From NCBI GenBank assembly GCA_028023455.1, contig JAQFVV010006711.1, positions 188,001-252,000 of the forward strand: a stretch of DNA of 64,000 nucleotides, given 5' to 3'. Shown piece after piece: positions 24,601 through 38,756 of this stretch. The first letter of the stretch is position 1. Each line of letters opens with the position of its first letter. The DNA is from Epiperipatus broadwayi. Its lineage: Eukaryota; Onychophora; Udeonychophora; Euonychophora; Peripatidae. Position numbers and translations under genes: made by a program. Under the pieces are notes generated by a model, which was not told where the DNA came from, made no database searches, and saw only the letters and a list, made by a program, of their open reading frames with translations.

Positions 24601-27430
24601 AGTCTGATTGAAATTTGAAAAATTTTCCAACTTTACCATATTGTGGCACCTTTAAACAGATATGTATTTGTATGTACATAAAGGAGAATGTTAAAGACAA
24701 ATGATATCTTAAATTGTTTTTATCTAATTAAATTAAAAATGTAAAATATAGAAATTAAAATTTTTGTACATAGTGGGTTTTTTAATAATATATTTGCAGC
24801 CATTTTTTTTGTCACATACAATCTCTTCATTCACATTCTTTCATTCTTATTTGTGTTTCTGAGCTGAACAATTTAAAAATTCATTTGAAATTGCTTTAAA
24901 AAGCTAAGATAGTGGTAACAGTAATTCTGCCAAAGTTAAAAGAAGATTTAAAATGCTTTATTATATGAGAAAATGAAAAAAAAAATGGTTTAGTTATGAA
25001 AAAGAAGAAGAAATATTGAAGCATATGGTTATGTTCACTCACATCTTAAAAAATTCATGCTAAGATTGCTTGTAGTCCTTAAATTGCTAAACTTATGTAC
25101 ATAATTCACAAGCATTTAATGAAGACTGAAAAGGCAATGAATTTGTGAATTGGAGAATATGAACAAAAATAATTTTTTTATTAGAAAATAAAGAATTGTG
25201 ACAGAAAGCAATGATTATAAGCAAAAAATCTCTTGAAGAGTGACTTCAAGCTGTTTACTACAAATAGGAATAATTAAATAATAATAAATGTGAAAACATC
25301 AAACATCTTTAATAATGAGAAAATTTGCATTTCAAAAGAATTTTGAAAATGTATTTAACAAAAAAGAATATCTTCTAAAACAAATGAATTATTTTAAAAG
25401 AGAATGCTGAATTGAACATCCATTTACAAAACAGAGTAACAAACAAAAGACTTAAAAATACAGATTAATCTTGATGTGGCGATGCTGATCAAGTCAAGAT
25501 CTAAAAGCTTCAGTACTCTTAAGAAAATGAACAAAATCATCTGCCTATGTTCTGATCACACAATAAAAATGTTTGAATCCACAATTATTTATTTATAATC
25601 ATTCATTGATTATTTAAAAAAAAAAAAAACCCAGCTTGTTGCAAAAGTTATGCAAATTCACAGTTCTACTGATATTAAATAATATACTTTTAATCTTCAA
25701 TCTATTTTTATGGAAATAAAATATTAAGATTGTATTTTTTACCTTTTAAATAGTGTCTTATTGCTGGAATCTCTTGATCAGGGTATTATTTGATATATTA
25801 AGATCATGTAAACATGCCTAATGTTCAATCAAATTTACTTGATATCAAAAGCAACAGTAATTGTTGGAAAATCATATAGAATGAAGTCAAATTATTATAA
25901 AAGCTTTTGATGTTGTAATGTGTATAATTATGTAAAGAAATCATATCACAGATACCCATATATTTCTGAACCTTATATGTATATATTGTGAGATATTCTA
26001 TTATCTGTGTATGTTAGTATAAACAAAAAATATACATTTAATGTTATTTTTGTTTATTTAAGAAATCTCTCAATCATAGTAACACTCAATGGGTTCTATA
26101 CTATTCTAATTTCTTTAACACTGTTCTATAATGAATTTTGATTTGAAAAATATCTTTTTGCATTTATGTGGGATGTACAAGTGTGTTGTATAATAATTTA
26201 TTTTTACATTAATAATATATATATATTGCAAATAAAAGAAACAAATACATGTTGAAATTTAATAAATAAAATATATTTTTTCGTATCATATATTTGACTT
26301 ATAATAATACTGTGGAAAAAAAAATACCAACCCAAAAAAATTATTTGATAAATTATTGATTTTTGAATACCAAATTTAAAAATAGACTTTATATAAAAAC
26401 AATGTGGATAAGTTAAAATTGAATGTGATGAATTAAAGATTAAATAAAATTTACTCCCAAAACTTCTTTGAAATAATTGCATCAGCAACACTCTCTCAAA
26501 ATGTTCTTTAGTAAAAGGATAAAAGAATTTTGTATGATGAGAAAATGATTCAATCTCTCAAGTTGTTATTTGTTTTTAAATATCATTGGAAATATTATCA
26601 ACATCTTTCACAAAGATATGAAAAAAGAATTATAGATTTTAATTAAGACATTTATAATCACTTAATTATATGAGTGGTAACCTGAATGATATTGTACATA
26701 ATATAGGCATATTTATTTTAAGATGAATTTGAAAATTAAGCTAGATCAATATTAACAAATATATTGTTTGATGCTCATTGTACTAGGTCCAAGAATAATT
26801 CCAGAAGATGAATATATTAATGTATAAGTCTCTGTGGAAAAGGACTTCCTAAAAAATAAAGATGTTATTAATAAATAAATTTCTATAGTAAAAAAATGCA
26901 CTTTAAGGAATAAAAAAATATGATTATTATTATATAAGTCTCTATAATAAAGGAACATTCTATAAAAATAAAAATGTTCACAATTAAGTAATTTTCTCAG
27001 AAAGTGATTTTGAGGTAGCCCTAATATCTTTAGCAATAGATTTTCCTCATGTACTATTGACATGCTATTATATAACAGCATATTATGCTCATTAACCTGT
27101 ATGGTAAAAAGGCAATTTCCTTACACAACCTTGCAATTAAAATAATCTTTATTATTTCAATATATAAATGTCTGTTGCCATTAATATGCAGAAAAGATTG
27201 TTTTCAATACTGAGTGACATAGAGATTGTATAAATGTGGTGGAAATTTTTTACTTTATATTTTGTGTTAATCTTTATTTAGACACACATTTATATTTATA
27301 CATAAAATAAAAGAGAGTAATCATCTAATGTTAAGTATTGAATGTCTTTAGCAAAATTTAACTTTATTTAAATTTTTCAATTACATTCAACAACCCACAG
27401 GTTAGTTCTTCATTTCATTTTATATGTAAA
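24601..27430. other. Unannotated AT-rich DNA
   Basis: No coding region, RNA gene or structured repeat recognised. The open frames at 26204-26491 and 26752-27081 are AT-biased and match no known domain. Confidence 0.5.
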
Positions 27431-27433
27431 GAT

Positions 27434-28157
27434 AAATAAAATCCAAATTATATATCATGTGACTTAACTTGATAAGCTTGTATTGCAAAATAAAATAATG
27501 AGTGTGCTAATAGCTCTAAACAAACTTCATCGATAAATGCAGCAAGAGAAGGCATTTAAAATCTCTATCTACAATTATCTCCATCCCCAAACCGGTTTCA
27601 AACTATTGATTCTCCTCAGTGAGGCACTAAGATATTCAGATACTAGATCTAAAATACTCACTCAAGGCCAGCACTCATCTGATACATAACTATTAAGTAA
27701 AAAATCTGAAATTTTCAGACACCTATATGTCTTCAAATACAGCTATCTGGGTCTGAATAATTTCCAGTTACACTATATGTTAATAGCCTTAGCAATATAA
27801 CATCACTTAGGATTCAAAAGCAAAACTATAATAGTAAATAAAATAAAATCATACATCATGTGACTTAGCTTGATAAGCTTGTACGACAAAATAAAATAAT
27901 GAACGTGCTAATAGCTCTAAACAAGCGTTATTGATAAATGCAGACCCATATAGTTATTTGAGCTAGATAGCTGGATTTGAAGATATAGAGGTGTCTGCAA
28001 ATTTCAGATTTTCAACTTAATAGTCAAGTATCAGATAAGTTCTGGCTTTGAGTTGGTATTTTAGATCTAGTGTCTGAATATTCTAGGGCCTTCTCTGTGG
28101 CATTTATTGATAAAGCTTTTTTAGAACTATTAGCATGCTCATTATTTTATTATGTAA
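27434..28157. repeat. Family C tandem and inverted repeat cluster
   Basis: A block of about 109 bp at 27434-27542 recurs as a direct copy at 27839-27948 (period about 405). It includes cttgataagcttgta and gtgctaatagctctaaac. The cluster ends with an inverted copy of the same terminal block at 28095-28150 (aactattagcatgctcatta). Interior sequences around 27630-27760 and 27960-28085 are also inverted copies of each other. A hammerhead motif lies at 27576-27634. No protein is encoded. Confidence 0.7.
27576..27634 (-). ncRNA. Hammerhead ribozyme motif, type I (family C)
   Basis: On the minus strand the core CTGAGGA lies at 27619-27613. It is followed by a weak stem II (GAA/TTT, loop TCAATAG), GAAAC, a 2-bp stem III with loop CG, and H17 = T. 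Stem I joins ATATCTT-AGTG-CCTCA with TGGGGATG-GAGATA, giving about five inner pairs, an internal loop, and about six outer pairs. The core is intact. Stem sequences differ from family B while the pairing is kept. Confidence 0.6.
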
Positions 28158-28159
28158 AG

Positions 28160-28915
28160 TTATATCTGACTTTTTTATCACTATCCTTTGTTTATTGTAT
28201 GTATTAATACAATTTATTTTATTTATATTATAAATTATTTAGAAATGACAATTAAAAGCAATCCTATATTTTTATCAGCATCATTATTGATTGTCCTAAT
28301 TTTATTACTTGTGTTTAATTTCTTAATTTATTTTCTGAATGAATTAACTCATTTTATGGAATAATGTCTTATTTTATTCATTTTATCTCATGCATCTACT
28401 GACTGACTTAATTTTTAGAACATATATGATGGGCTGACAGTGAGTGCAGGCAAAAAGTTTTAATTATATTTAGTTTACATATATTTATAATAAAATATTT
28501 GCAGTAGAATAAAATGTCTTGGTGAAAATTACAATTTATTATAATTTTATTTAATCTGTTTTTTGATATGTAAACAGTGTTTGCATGTTTGATTTTTAAA
28601 AAAAAAAAAAAAAATGTGGGAAGAAAATTTTGAAAGTTTATTTTTTCAAATACAGTAACTATATTTTTTCATTCTTAATGATTAGAAAGTTATTTTTTAT
28701 ATTGTAACCTAAATAAAGTGTTCAAAAGATATAACTAAGTAAATTCAAAAAAAATATGGTGAAAAAAAGATATTTTAATCAACATGTTATATGAATCACG
28801 TGAGTGAGTACACTAGTAATTCAATAAAATATAGCTCAGGTATACAGACAGTAATCTTATCCACTTTCTTTCTTGGTTTGATGTTAAGTGATGTTTAAAC
28901 AAATACTAAGTGAAT
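28160..28915. other. Unannotated AT-rich DNA
   Basis: Nothing recognised apart from poly-A near 28600. Confidence 0.5.
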
Positions 28916-28917
28916 AT

Positions 28918-29010
28918 GGTCTAGCAGGGCGCCACTAGATTATCTGAATCTAGACACGGTTATATCTGATAACCTTTCACATGTACCGGGTTTGAATCCC
29001 TTCTTGGTAC
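28918..29010 (+). repeat. tRNA-like fragment (B-box motif)
   Basis: Contains ggtctagcagggcgcc, an A-box-like start, and accgggtttgaatccc, a near-consensus B box, about 60 bases apart. The intervening arms do not give a clean cloverleaf. Most likely a SINE head. Confidence 0.35.
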
Positions 29011-32000
29011 TTTATTTATAATAAAATGGAAGATTTTGCTTTTTGAGCCATATCACTATAAGCACTAATATTTAGGTAAAAGTAAAACATCTTTAAACCA
29101 AAGTGGAGTATATTAGACATAAATCATTTCTCAGATCTTAGCATAACAAATGTGTTTCAATAGTTTTATAAGTTCACTAGCTCAGATTATATATAACTAA
29201 TTTAGGATGGCAATTCACTCATCCTTGCATGAAATAGATGATGGGATGTGGTTATAATAATACTAAGAGATCACTAAATATTATAAATCAATATTTATTT
29301 ATGGCCTTTAAACAGTTAAACAGCTCATTAATTAAAATGTTGATGACGATGATGATGATGATAATAATAACGATAATGACAAGGGTTTCAACTACAGCTC
29401 TAGGACTAAGCCTAAACATAAAACTAAATTTTATAAAGAAATTCATAATTATTGCTTAATTTTAGCATATTTACTTATATCTTAAATAACTAATATTCAA
29501 CCATTGATGATGATGAATAATCACACTTAACCAAGACTACACTTAATGAAATATATACGCCTCGTTTAATAAAAAAAACTAATATTTATTACTACATTTC
29601 TAACATATACATAAAAATTTCTAGATAAATATGAAAATTGACATGAATAATAATAATAATAATTGATTATATAACAATCCTCAGATTAATTTTAAGTTCT
29701 TCCCCCTTTCCCTTCAAATGTATTTTGTATTAAGTTGGACGTCACATTAACCATGATTTTCACTCCATGAGAAAAGTATTTAAAAAAAAATATTATCTGC
29801 TCATTAGCACACATACTTTAAAAATCCAACATGTAAATAGAATGTAAAAAAAAAATGTTAGTAAAATTGAAAGGGCAAGTTTTAGAAAAGAGTTTTAAAT
29901 TATTTTCTCCCCCTCCCTTCCAAGCGCTGAAATCTATACTGAACTTGAAACAAAATAATCTAATATTCTAATACTACTCATTATTTCACATTCACTCCCA
30001 ATTATACACATATAAAAATATTATTATGTATGTGCGTGTTTTATCCCATAATAACAAAATATTATTAAAAACCAAAATAATAATAATATATCAGTTAAAA
30101 CTAAAATCATAACACCATAAAAAAATTGTTTTACACATTAATATTGTAAAATTAATAAACAAATAATTTTCATACATTCAAGATCATTTATGAAGCTCAA
30201 AGTTATTTTTAGTAAGACATTCTTGTTTTAATCGATCTGAATAGTCTTTAAAAGTTCTTTAAATAAAATATACCACTTTATCGCTAAAATGTTTCTTAAG
30301 ACTGATATCATAAAGAAAATAGATATAAAAAGTCATATTACCGATCTTTTGTTTGTGGCGAATTTCCAAGGGTTCAAACTTGTCTATATTTCTGCAGCTA
30401 CTATGTGGGAACAATCTCTTTCTTGAGGTGTATAACTATTTAATGATGATGACTCTATTGAGGTTATTTGCTTTAGTGGACAATTTGGAAATCATTATAT
30501 TAATTTTTCTTCTCTTCCTGTCAAGCATGTGGATGAAATACAGCAGTTGTTTTCACATTTATAAATTTTCTTGAGTTTAAAATCAGTTGTTGGAACAATT
30601 AATTGGACTTGATGATTAATATTTATCAGTAGATTAATTCATCTTCTTTGAATGCAGGTGAATGCTTTCTTCCTTCTATTAAAAACATCTTATTTATCTG
30701 GTCAGTTGAAAGGTGTAGAATATTATTTAGACACATCTTTTCTTTCCTATGTGATGTGCAGCTTCCCCAGATGGTCCGGCAAATGGGATATACATATAAT
30801 TTTTCTAGCCCGCCATTTCTTATATTTTCAACATTCAAATTTGATAGTTTAATAATCTGAATCAATCACAATAATCTTAATAATAATTCAAGACAGCTTT
30901 TTATATCCAATTTTTAGCTAACTTAACCAATCAGAGATAGCATCACTTGCTATTTTTGGACAAATTTGTTTTAATTAGATCTCTAATTTATTTTCAACTA
31001 TATTATTTTTCAACTGAAAAGTTTAATCCTTTTTCCAGACACTTTTGTTTAAAAAAAATAGACTCAATCCTTATTTCCTTTCTTTTCTTTTTTTCTTTTA
31101 ACATCCAGGTAACACTTCAAATCTTTGAGCTTCCTTCTTTAGATCTTGATAAGACAATTTCAAAAATCATAGTTCTGACCCATTATAAGCTTCCAAAGTG
31201 AAAAACAATTATTTACAAAAAAAAAATTGCTACAAAGATTGATATCTGATTAAACAGATTTCCTCTTTTAACAAAAAAAATTGTACAAAAAAAATAATTT
31301 GACAGATTTAATACTTCCTTTTCTTTCAATATTTAGGAAATGTAAATTTTTGTATGTAATGTACACACATCCTTCATTCTTTCAAATCATTCATAAACTA
31401 ACCTTAAATAATATGATTGCTAGCTTAGTAATTATAACCCAATTATTTAATTAAATCTGTAACTTTTAAATCCCACTTATAATTAAAGAAAAGCAAAATA
31501 AAAGTATAGAATAAAATATTGGAATTGATCAAGCATAGGTTAGTTTTAAAGAAAGTTAAAAATGTTTAATATTTGAAATATAAAACAATTAAATAATTTA
31601 CACATACATTGCCTATATGTATGCATTATAACTTTGCTTTTTAAAGAAAAATTAAATATTAAATAGTTTAAATGTGTGTATTACCTTTCTATCAACACAC
31701 AAACAAGTAAAGCATGTAATTGTTGACCCATTCTTTCTCGGTTTAAAGCTTTTAGAATTTTGATCTGGTAGGGTTTGAACTTGGATGCCCTATAGCTTCT
31801 TTTATGGTTATATAAAATTGTGATGATGATTTTTGGTTTACCTTTTCTACATGCACATTACTATAAATTTATCTAGTGACTAAATTGTAATGGCACAATA
31901 TATATATGTTTTTAAATGACATTGTTAAAATGATTGCTTGCGTGTTCAAATAACTTTAAATTATATATATATCATAGTGCGGATTATATAACAGTATCTC

Positions 32001-33715
32001 ATTTATAAGAAGTAGCCACAGATTTTTGATCTTTTTTTTTTGTGAGCTAGAGAATTCATACAATTATTCAATCACAAAACTTGAATGAATGGATATTTTG
32101 ATTAAAGAGACGAAATAAAATATAGCTCATTTCAATTAAGCATTTTAATTTATGGGTATTTACAGGTATTTGTTTTTGGTAAATTTTATTTCAAATAGAT
32201 ATTTCTGCATCCATCATCTGATTTCTTTGATTCTTTCAGCGTTATAAAAATACCCCCCCCCCCACAGATTCATTATTTTTTGAACTAGTGTTGTTTTTTT
32301 TTCATTTATTGTTGACATATCTAGAAACGTTTCTCAGCTGTGATTAGTTTTTTTAAAGTTTGGAATAAAAGTGCAACTAGGGCTTAGTAGGAAAAGAATG
32401 TCATTTATATTTATAAATTTTATATTTATGTAAATATATTTTGACCTGCATTTAAATAAATGAATGAAATGAATGTTTTTTTTTCTTCCTTTTTCTTTAC
32501 ATTAAAATGATTATCTTCGCCCCTACTTTTCCCACTTTTTATTAGTTATTCTTTAAAAAAATTAAAACAATTTATTTAATATTTTAAAGAACTTTTAAAG
32601 AATTGAAAACAGAATGATTGAAAAGTGAAAGCAGTAAAAACAGTGAACCGAATTTTAAGATAATAAAGAGTTAAAACAATTGAAATGATTCAAATTATTC
32701 TAAATTAGAATTAATAAAAAACTGACAAGTTAAGAAAACAAACTATTAACACCAAATATTTCAGTTTCAGTTTAAAATTATGTTGATTACTGATAAGTCT
32801 TGTTAGATTATGTTTATCTGAACAATTTTCTTTGTTTTATTAAAAGGCTTGTTCTTGATGGCTTATGGAACACAACTGTACTATATAAATAATGAATCTT
32901 GAGCTCTAAATAAGTTTACTAAATGATACATGATTTTGATTGAATAGTTTTAGTTTTGCCAATTATAACAGAAATTTATCTTATTTTATAGATAATTGGG
33001 TAATTTAAATATAAAAAAAATATTTCTGATTTAATGGATTAGTGACATGCTAATATATCTATTTAAGCCCCCCCCCCTTCCCGGATATAATTTGCAGGGC
33101 AAATGGCTTTCCAAATCCATTCTTTCTCAGTTCATTTCAAGATTGTTCATTTATCTGATATAAAGTTTTAAGCTTCACAAACCATTAATGACATATTTTT
33201 TTAATCAAACAACTAGAATAAATATGATAATTTTACCAGCAATTTTTCCAATCTCAAATCAATTTTAGGATGAAACAAAAGATCTTCGAATGATCTGGTA
33301 AAACATTGTTTAGTAAGTTATTTCACTGCTTGTAGTTGAAAGAATTTTTGTTGCATTTCTTTTTTTACATCTTGCTAATAATAGATTATTTATTTTTTAT
33401 CAAAAAAAAAAAAATGAATTGCCAATTATTTGGAAAAGTTACCTAAACGCTTAAAAATAAAATTCTCACCTATTGAAAATATCTCAGTTTCATCATAATC
33501 ATAGCAGGTGGGTGTGTTAATAATTATACCACAAGTTATATATAATTTCATTAATTATTGTTGATTGAAATAATAGACATAATTGTCCAAAAGTCATGAA
33601 TCACAGTTTTCATAGTGGTGTGTAATATTTACATAAATATAAAAATAGAATATAATGTTGAATATAGTGCTAATCTTTTGCTTCATCTTACATAATACAG
33701 TATAAAAAAAGTAAA
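29011..33715. other. Long AT-rich stretch without recognised genes
   Basis: Contains a (GAT)n-like microsatellite at 29341-29372, poly-C runs at 32252-32264 and 33069-33077, and B-box-like words near 30370 (gggttcaaactt) and 31770 (minus strand). A 79-codon minus-strand open frame at 30626-30865 has fairly balanced composition and is overlapped by open frames on the plus strand. It matches nothing I recognise and is not called as a gene. Confidence 0.5.
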
Positions 33716-33910
33716 CAGCCTTTAAATAATTCTGCAAAGCAAAGGCCTCACCAATTGTCCTTGTAAAGAAAAAAAAAGACATTATTGACTTGATTTGCCA
33801 TGCCGATTATCTGATCATGAGTACTAGGTGGTTTACCATCATTTTATTCTCTAGATAAAAATAGTTAGATACGCATTTATTGACCATTGGATAGTTAGCT
33901 GGGTTGATAA
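33716..33910. repeat. Dispersed repeat, copy 2
   Basis: Second copy of the repeat at 24466-24600, sharing two collinear words: one near 33738 (aaaggcctcaccaa) and one near 33886 (gatagttagctgggttgata). Probably an old retrotransposon tail. Confidence 0.4.
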
Positions 33911-34844
33911 TAAATTGTATGCATATGACAAAGTTCTATGTCTGTTTGGAACCTAATTTTTTTTTTCCAAGATTTAATTTGTTTAGTTTCGAATCTCAAT
34001 TGTAAGAATAGTAGTGGATGCTTTATCACTACATCTTTAAGTTTTTATAATCCATATATCAATAACTTATTTTTAGTTTCTGTTAAATGTATATTAATAA
34101 ATTTTAATGTTCCAGTCATTTATTTTTAAAATCACATATATAAATATAAATCTGTTATAAACTAAATATTTCAGATATTTGGATATCAATCCAGCTATTT
34201 CACATGAAAAATATTTAGGTTAATAACTAATTACTTGAAAAGTTGCTTTATATTAGGTCTTTAGAGTTGACTCATTATTTTGTAATTATTTGGCAATGTA
34301 TGTTCATTTAAATTATTAGTTTAATGTAATATTTGTAATAACTATTTCATGGTTTTAAATTCTAAGGTTGTATGTTTAGAGAAGGATGCATTAGTAATTA
34401 AGTCTGCCACCTTTTGAGATCTAGCATCTTAAAAAAATTGTATGTGTGAGTTTACTTAATTAATAATTACATAATAATTTCAAATTAATTGCTTAAAATT
34501 ATTTGGCAATATAAATTTTTTAATCATTTGTTTAACATTTATAATTTATCATCTAATATAAGCATATACGTTAATATAAATTATTTTATGTAGCAATATG
34601 AAATGTACTTTTTTTTCTATCTCTCTGAGTATCTATATTTAGGTACCAGTATAGTGCAGTTATGTAAAAAAACTAGAATTCTGTTCAAATTATTCCACCA
34701 TTGGTGACAATGTCATATGGTTCTATGCTGGGTATTGATGATAATCCTTTGACTGCTCTTAATATGTTTCAACATAGGAAATATTACTAATTTAATACTT
34801 ACAGGCTTTATATGTTTATACATTTTTTATTTCATACCAATATA
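33911..34844. other. Unannotated AT-rich DNA
   Basis: No gene or structured repeat recognised. Confidence 0.5.
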
Positions 34845-35410
34845 CAGGCTATGACAATTTAATTCCTGAAATACATCTTTATAAAATATATATGTGGAAA
34901 TGTACACCAGTGGCTACTGTCACCTTCAAAGGAGTCCCCTTGTGCATCTATACACTGATTAAAATGGTGTTCACATTTCTGGAAGCACTCTTGGAATTAA
35001 TTTTCAGTAATACCGTTGAGCAGCTGTCTCATATTCTTTTGGATATCAGTTATAGTAGAAAATTTTCATCCTTTCAATGCAGTTTTTAATTTTGGAAATA
35101 ACCAAAAATCATAGGGAGCCAAATCAGAGGATTAGGAAGGATGATCTAGTTGTGTAATTGATTTGTTGCAGTAGCACATTTGTCAATTTTCACACAAAAT
35201 TTGATATTTTGATCACCCATTTTTACACCAAAGCATACACATCGATATTTATTTTCTTCTTAATAGCTAACTAATAACTAGCTCTATCAGCTTAAAATTT
35301 ATACTGGTGATAGCTTAAACATGTTTGAACGTGAATACTCATGTGATTTTGTTACAGTTAGGTCACCGGTGACACCACAAGGCCATTCCGGGAGTTAAAT
35401 TGTCACACTA
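34845..35410 (-). mobile_element. Internally deleted mariner transposon
   Basis: Inverted ends contain atgacaatttaattcctgaa on the left and, read on the minus strand, gtgacaatttaactcccgga on the right. TA lies at both flanks. On the minus strand the coding part starts near 35220 with an N-terminal piece containing IKFCVKIDKCATATNQL, a mariner helix-turn-helix start. It then jumps directly to the C-terminal region near 35150. Pieces there correspond to the mariner segments ending in PYDFWLF, FQECFQKC, CIDAQGDSFEG and HWCTFPHIYF, in several frames. The first two catalytic aspartates are lost in the deletion. The length is about 565 bp against about 1.3 kb for a full element. It is non-functional and could only move using another element's transposase. 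Confidence 0.8.
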
Positions 35411-37325
35411 TACATATCATATGATCAAGTATGAACATATTTATTACTATATTCCAGAATTTAGATCATATTAAAGCATAAGACAACAATTATCATCAAG
35501 ATATTAAATACGAAGACATATGCATTTATATAATAAAATTTCAATTTATTATTATTAATAATTATTATTATTACTTATAAAATTAATTAATAGCAAATTC
35601 TTGATAGACAATACTTTAAAAGTTTGCTCTTATAAAAAAAAAAAACCCTTATTTTTAAAAATAGTAATGAAATTATAATTACAAAAATTGGAATCACAAG
35701 AAAATATAATTAACTATTCTCATTACAAATATTATTTATAGGCAAATTTTCATAAATAAAAAACACAAATATTTTATTTTTAAATTATTAAAACTTCTAA
35801 CTTAACATATAAGAAATAAATAAATGGATAAATCAGTCATATGACGGGTTTTACTAAGGCAAAATGTTTCTTCATTTTAGCTTTGAAAGAACAAAATTTG
35901 ACTTTTTATAATTTTTTTTATTATTAAATTAGATAAAAGTTACTTAGTGGATTTTTCTTCTGCATGTTAAATATAATAAAAATATTGGTATAATTTGAAA
36001 GACGAATGATAATTTAAAAGAAATCTGCTGTATAGTAAATTTTTTGAGCAATTTTTTAATCTATTATCTGAGGTAAATTTAGTTGGCAGATATTTGGATG
36101 ACATTGTCTAGTCTCTTTCTATGACTTAAATGACATGATATTACGATTTCTGTAAAATCAACTATATAATTAATCTCTACTAATAAATGAAAACTCTTTA
36201 CTGCATTTGTTTATAATCCTTATTGTTAGTAATCTGCAACTGTTGTTCTACATAAACTTTCCAGGACATTATTTTGAATAAACAAACACCATATTTTGTT
36301 TTAGATATTTTTCCCTGCTTTTAAATTATAGTAATGTATTTTACAAATTTTAATTACTTGCCATTGTTTGATAGTTAAATTTGAAAAGAAAAGAAAAAAA
36401 CTAATTTTTGGAAATTGAAAACTAAAATAATTAAAATATTCTATTTGATTTCTAATCAGAACTGAATTAATTAACTAATAAAATAAACTACATTCTTACA
36501 ACATATATATACCTGTATATGCATACACATAAAATAAAGTTGTCACAACTTTTTAAATATATTTTTTTATTAATTTAAATTATCTTTCATTTTATAAATT
36601 TAACTTAAAAAGTGTGACTGTTGTCATTCTTAATGATTCTACCTCAATATGTATAATACGGAGTCATTAACATTTGGTTTCTAAGTTCTTATTGGATGAC
36701 ATGAATTTATGGATAGTAATGAATGTTATAAATACATAAATATTAAAAATAGTACAGGGATTCACCCATAATATATTTTAATTTTAAAGTTACATATATG
36801 CATTAAGTTGACAACAAAAGTAACAAATAGCATGCTTAACAATATTGCAATCATTAATCTGTGTGTGTGTACATGTTTAATTACTCATCTAAATATTTAA
36901 AAAATTGTATTTTCAAATTAAGCTATAAACAAGAATAATTAATTGAAAAAATACTGTACAATAAACAAAAATGCATTAATAATTAATAAAAACTTAATTA
37001 AATTTTGAAAAAAAAGTATAATTAAATAGCACATAACAACATTAAGTGAAAAAAAAAAGATACAATTTTTTTTTTTTAATTGAAAATTGATCTTGATAAA
37101 ATATAAAAGATATAATGTCAAATTGGTGTTAATTTATTATAATATCTTTATTTTTAAATACTTGTTTACTGCCCTGATGAATATGACTTTGTAAGTAGTT
37201 ACAAGATTTTTACATATATATATATATAAATTTTGGATTATTATTATTTTTATTTTTGTGTGCACTAGTTAAATCAGCAAATTTTGAAACAGAGAGTGAA
37301 GTAACTAATAGATCAAAGCAAAATA
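35411..37325. other. Unannotated AT-rich DNA
   Basis: Nothing recognised. A TA run lies near 37207-37228. Confidence 0.5.
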
Positions 37326-37625
37326 CACATGAGAGAACAAACTAATACCACTGAGATCATTGAAAGAATTATGAGATTGAAATGGAGCTGATTTGGATAT
37401 ATTTCTAGAAGATATAATAATACACATTTATTTGAATTTTTAAAATGGATCTCCAAGCAATTGTAAATGGCCTAAAAAAAGATCACATAAGAGACATATG
37501 GGTGAAATAAAAAATTTCCCTGGTATAATGTGAAGAAAAGCTAGAGAGTGGAAAAACTGAATTAAGCATGGAAAGATTGTAATCTTGGAATGTATTAATA
37601 CTTATTGAAAATGATGATGATAAAC
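37326..37625 (+). pseudogene. 3' end of a non-LTR retrotransposon
   Basis: The plus-strand frame from about 37331 reads REQTNTTEIIERIMRLKW, then after one stop FGYISRRYNN. This is the conserved segment after the RT domain of endonuclease-type LINEs (family pattern: T..I...I...W.GH..R). Later frames give a block comparable to the W....AR.W segment near 37540. The piece ends in atgatgatgata near 37610, a simple repeat tail seen in some LINEs. It is truncated at its 5' side and interrupted by stops. It may be the same lineage as the RT remnant at 12930-13790, but no shared segment allows a comparison. Confidence 0.65.
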
Positions 37626-38749
37626 CCCTTTCTTGTTTCCACATTTGTTTGGAGATTGTTTATGATTATTTAGATAATTTCACACAAATTATAAATAAAT
37701 TTATATTTGATAAGATGGACATTTATTGATGCATTGTTTAATACAACCAGAATGCCAATATATAAATGTTATTTTGGAAAAAGTTATCAATCTACGGAAA
37801 GTCTATGTTTTAAATAAGGATAATTAAAAATGAGGCTCTTCTAGTACTCTTTTGTCAGAAGTATGTCATTTAGATAAAGACAGTATTTGCTAAGAAGGGG
37901 TTAAAATATATAAGGCACACATTTATATATATATTTTCAAAAAGATGCTATTCTTTCTGTTTGTAAGAATAACAGCTAAATACTGTGAGGTAATATGAAA
38001 TAAAATGTGTATTATAAATTCATTTATCTAAGTAGAATTAAAGATGGATGCTTGTTATATGGAGATAGTCCAATGCAAATCATTTATGAATACCAGTAAC
38101 TAGAAAATAGTCTAGAGATTTTGTTGTAGCATTACTATCATCTAATGAGCTTACATACAATAAATATGATGAGTACAATGAAATCCTGCTCTTAATGCAA
38201 TTGTTGAAAGGAAATTAATGTCAAGTTACTTTGTTGGTCCTTAAAATTTTGCAAATCATTTTTTACTTCTATTTTTAAAAATATTATATATATTAGATAT
38301 GAAATTATTAGTTGAACTGAACAGAAGTGATACAAGATGAAATGGCAGTTTTTTAATAAATATAATGTAAAGGAATGGATGTATTATGTGTATGACCAGA
38401 TTCCTAATGACACAACTGGATAAGGTCTAGTCCCAATAAGTGGTTGTTAATTGTAATGGAACAGAATAAAATGGCTATTTGCACCACTCATTTTATTTGT
38501 ACATTCAGACCATAGTACTAGTTTGAGTCTCTAAAGTTTGCCAATTATAAATATATCATATTAGACAGTATGCTTAGTTCAACTCTGATACATATCGTTA
38601 TCATACGGTTGCTCTTTAGGTCCTTGACATTGTGAGTTCTCATATTCCCATTACTCCTCAGTATTCAAACTCCGTGGTTATATGCATCATTCTAATAAGC
38701 TAGGGTGATGACTACCATAAGTTTGACATAAAACAAAATGTTTGAATTA
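37626..38749. other. Unannotated AT-rich DNA
   Basis: Nothing recognised. Confidence 0.5.
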
Positions 38750-38756
38750 TGTGTGT

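Noticed and set aside
28918-29010. Functional tRNA gene
   Set aside because: B-box-like sequence is present, but the stems do not form a cloverleaf. The same applies to 8890-8965, 21310-21440 and 61204-61268.
30626-30865. 79-codon minus-strand frame as a host exon
   Set aside because: Composition is moderately protein-like, but there is no recognised domain, no clear splice sites, and overlapping open frames on the other strand.
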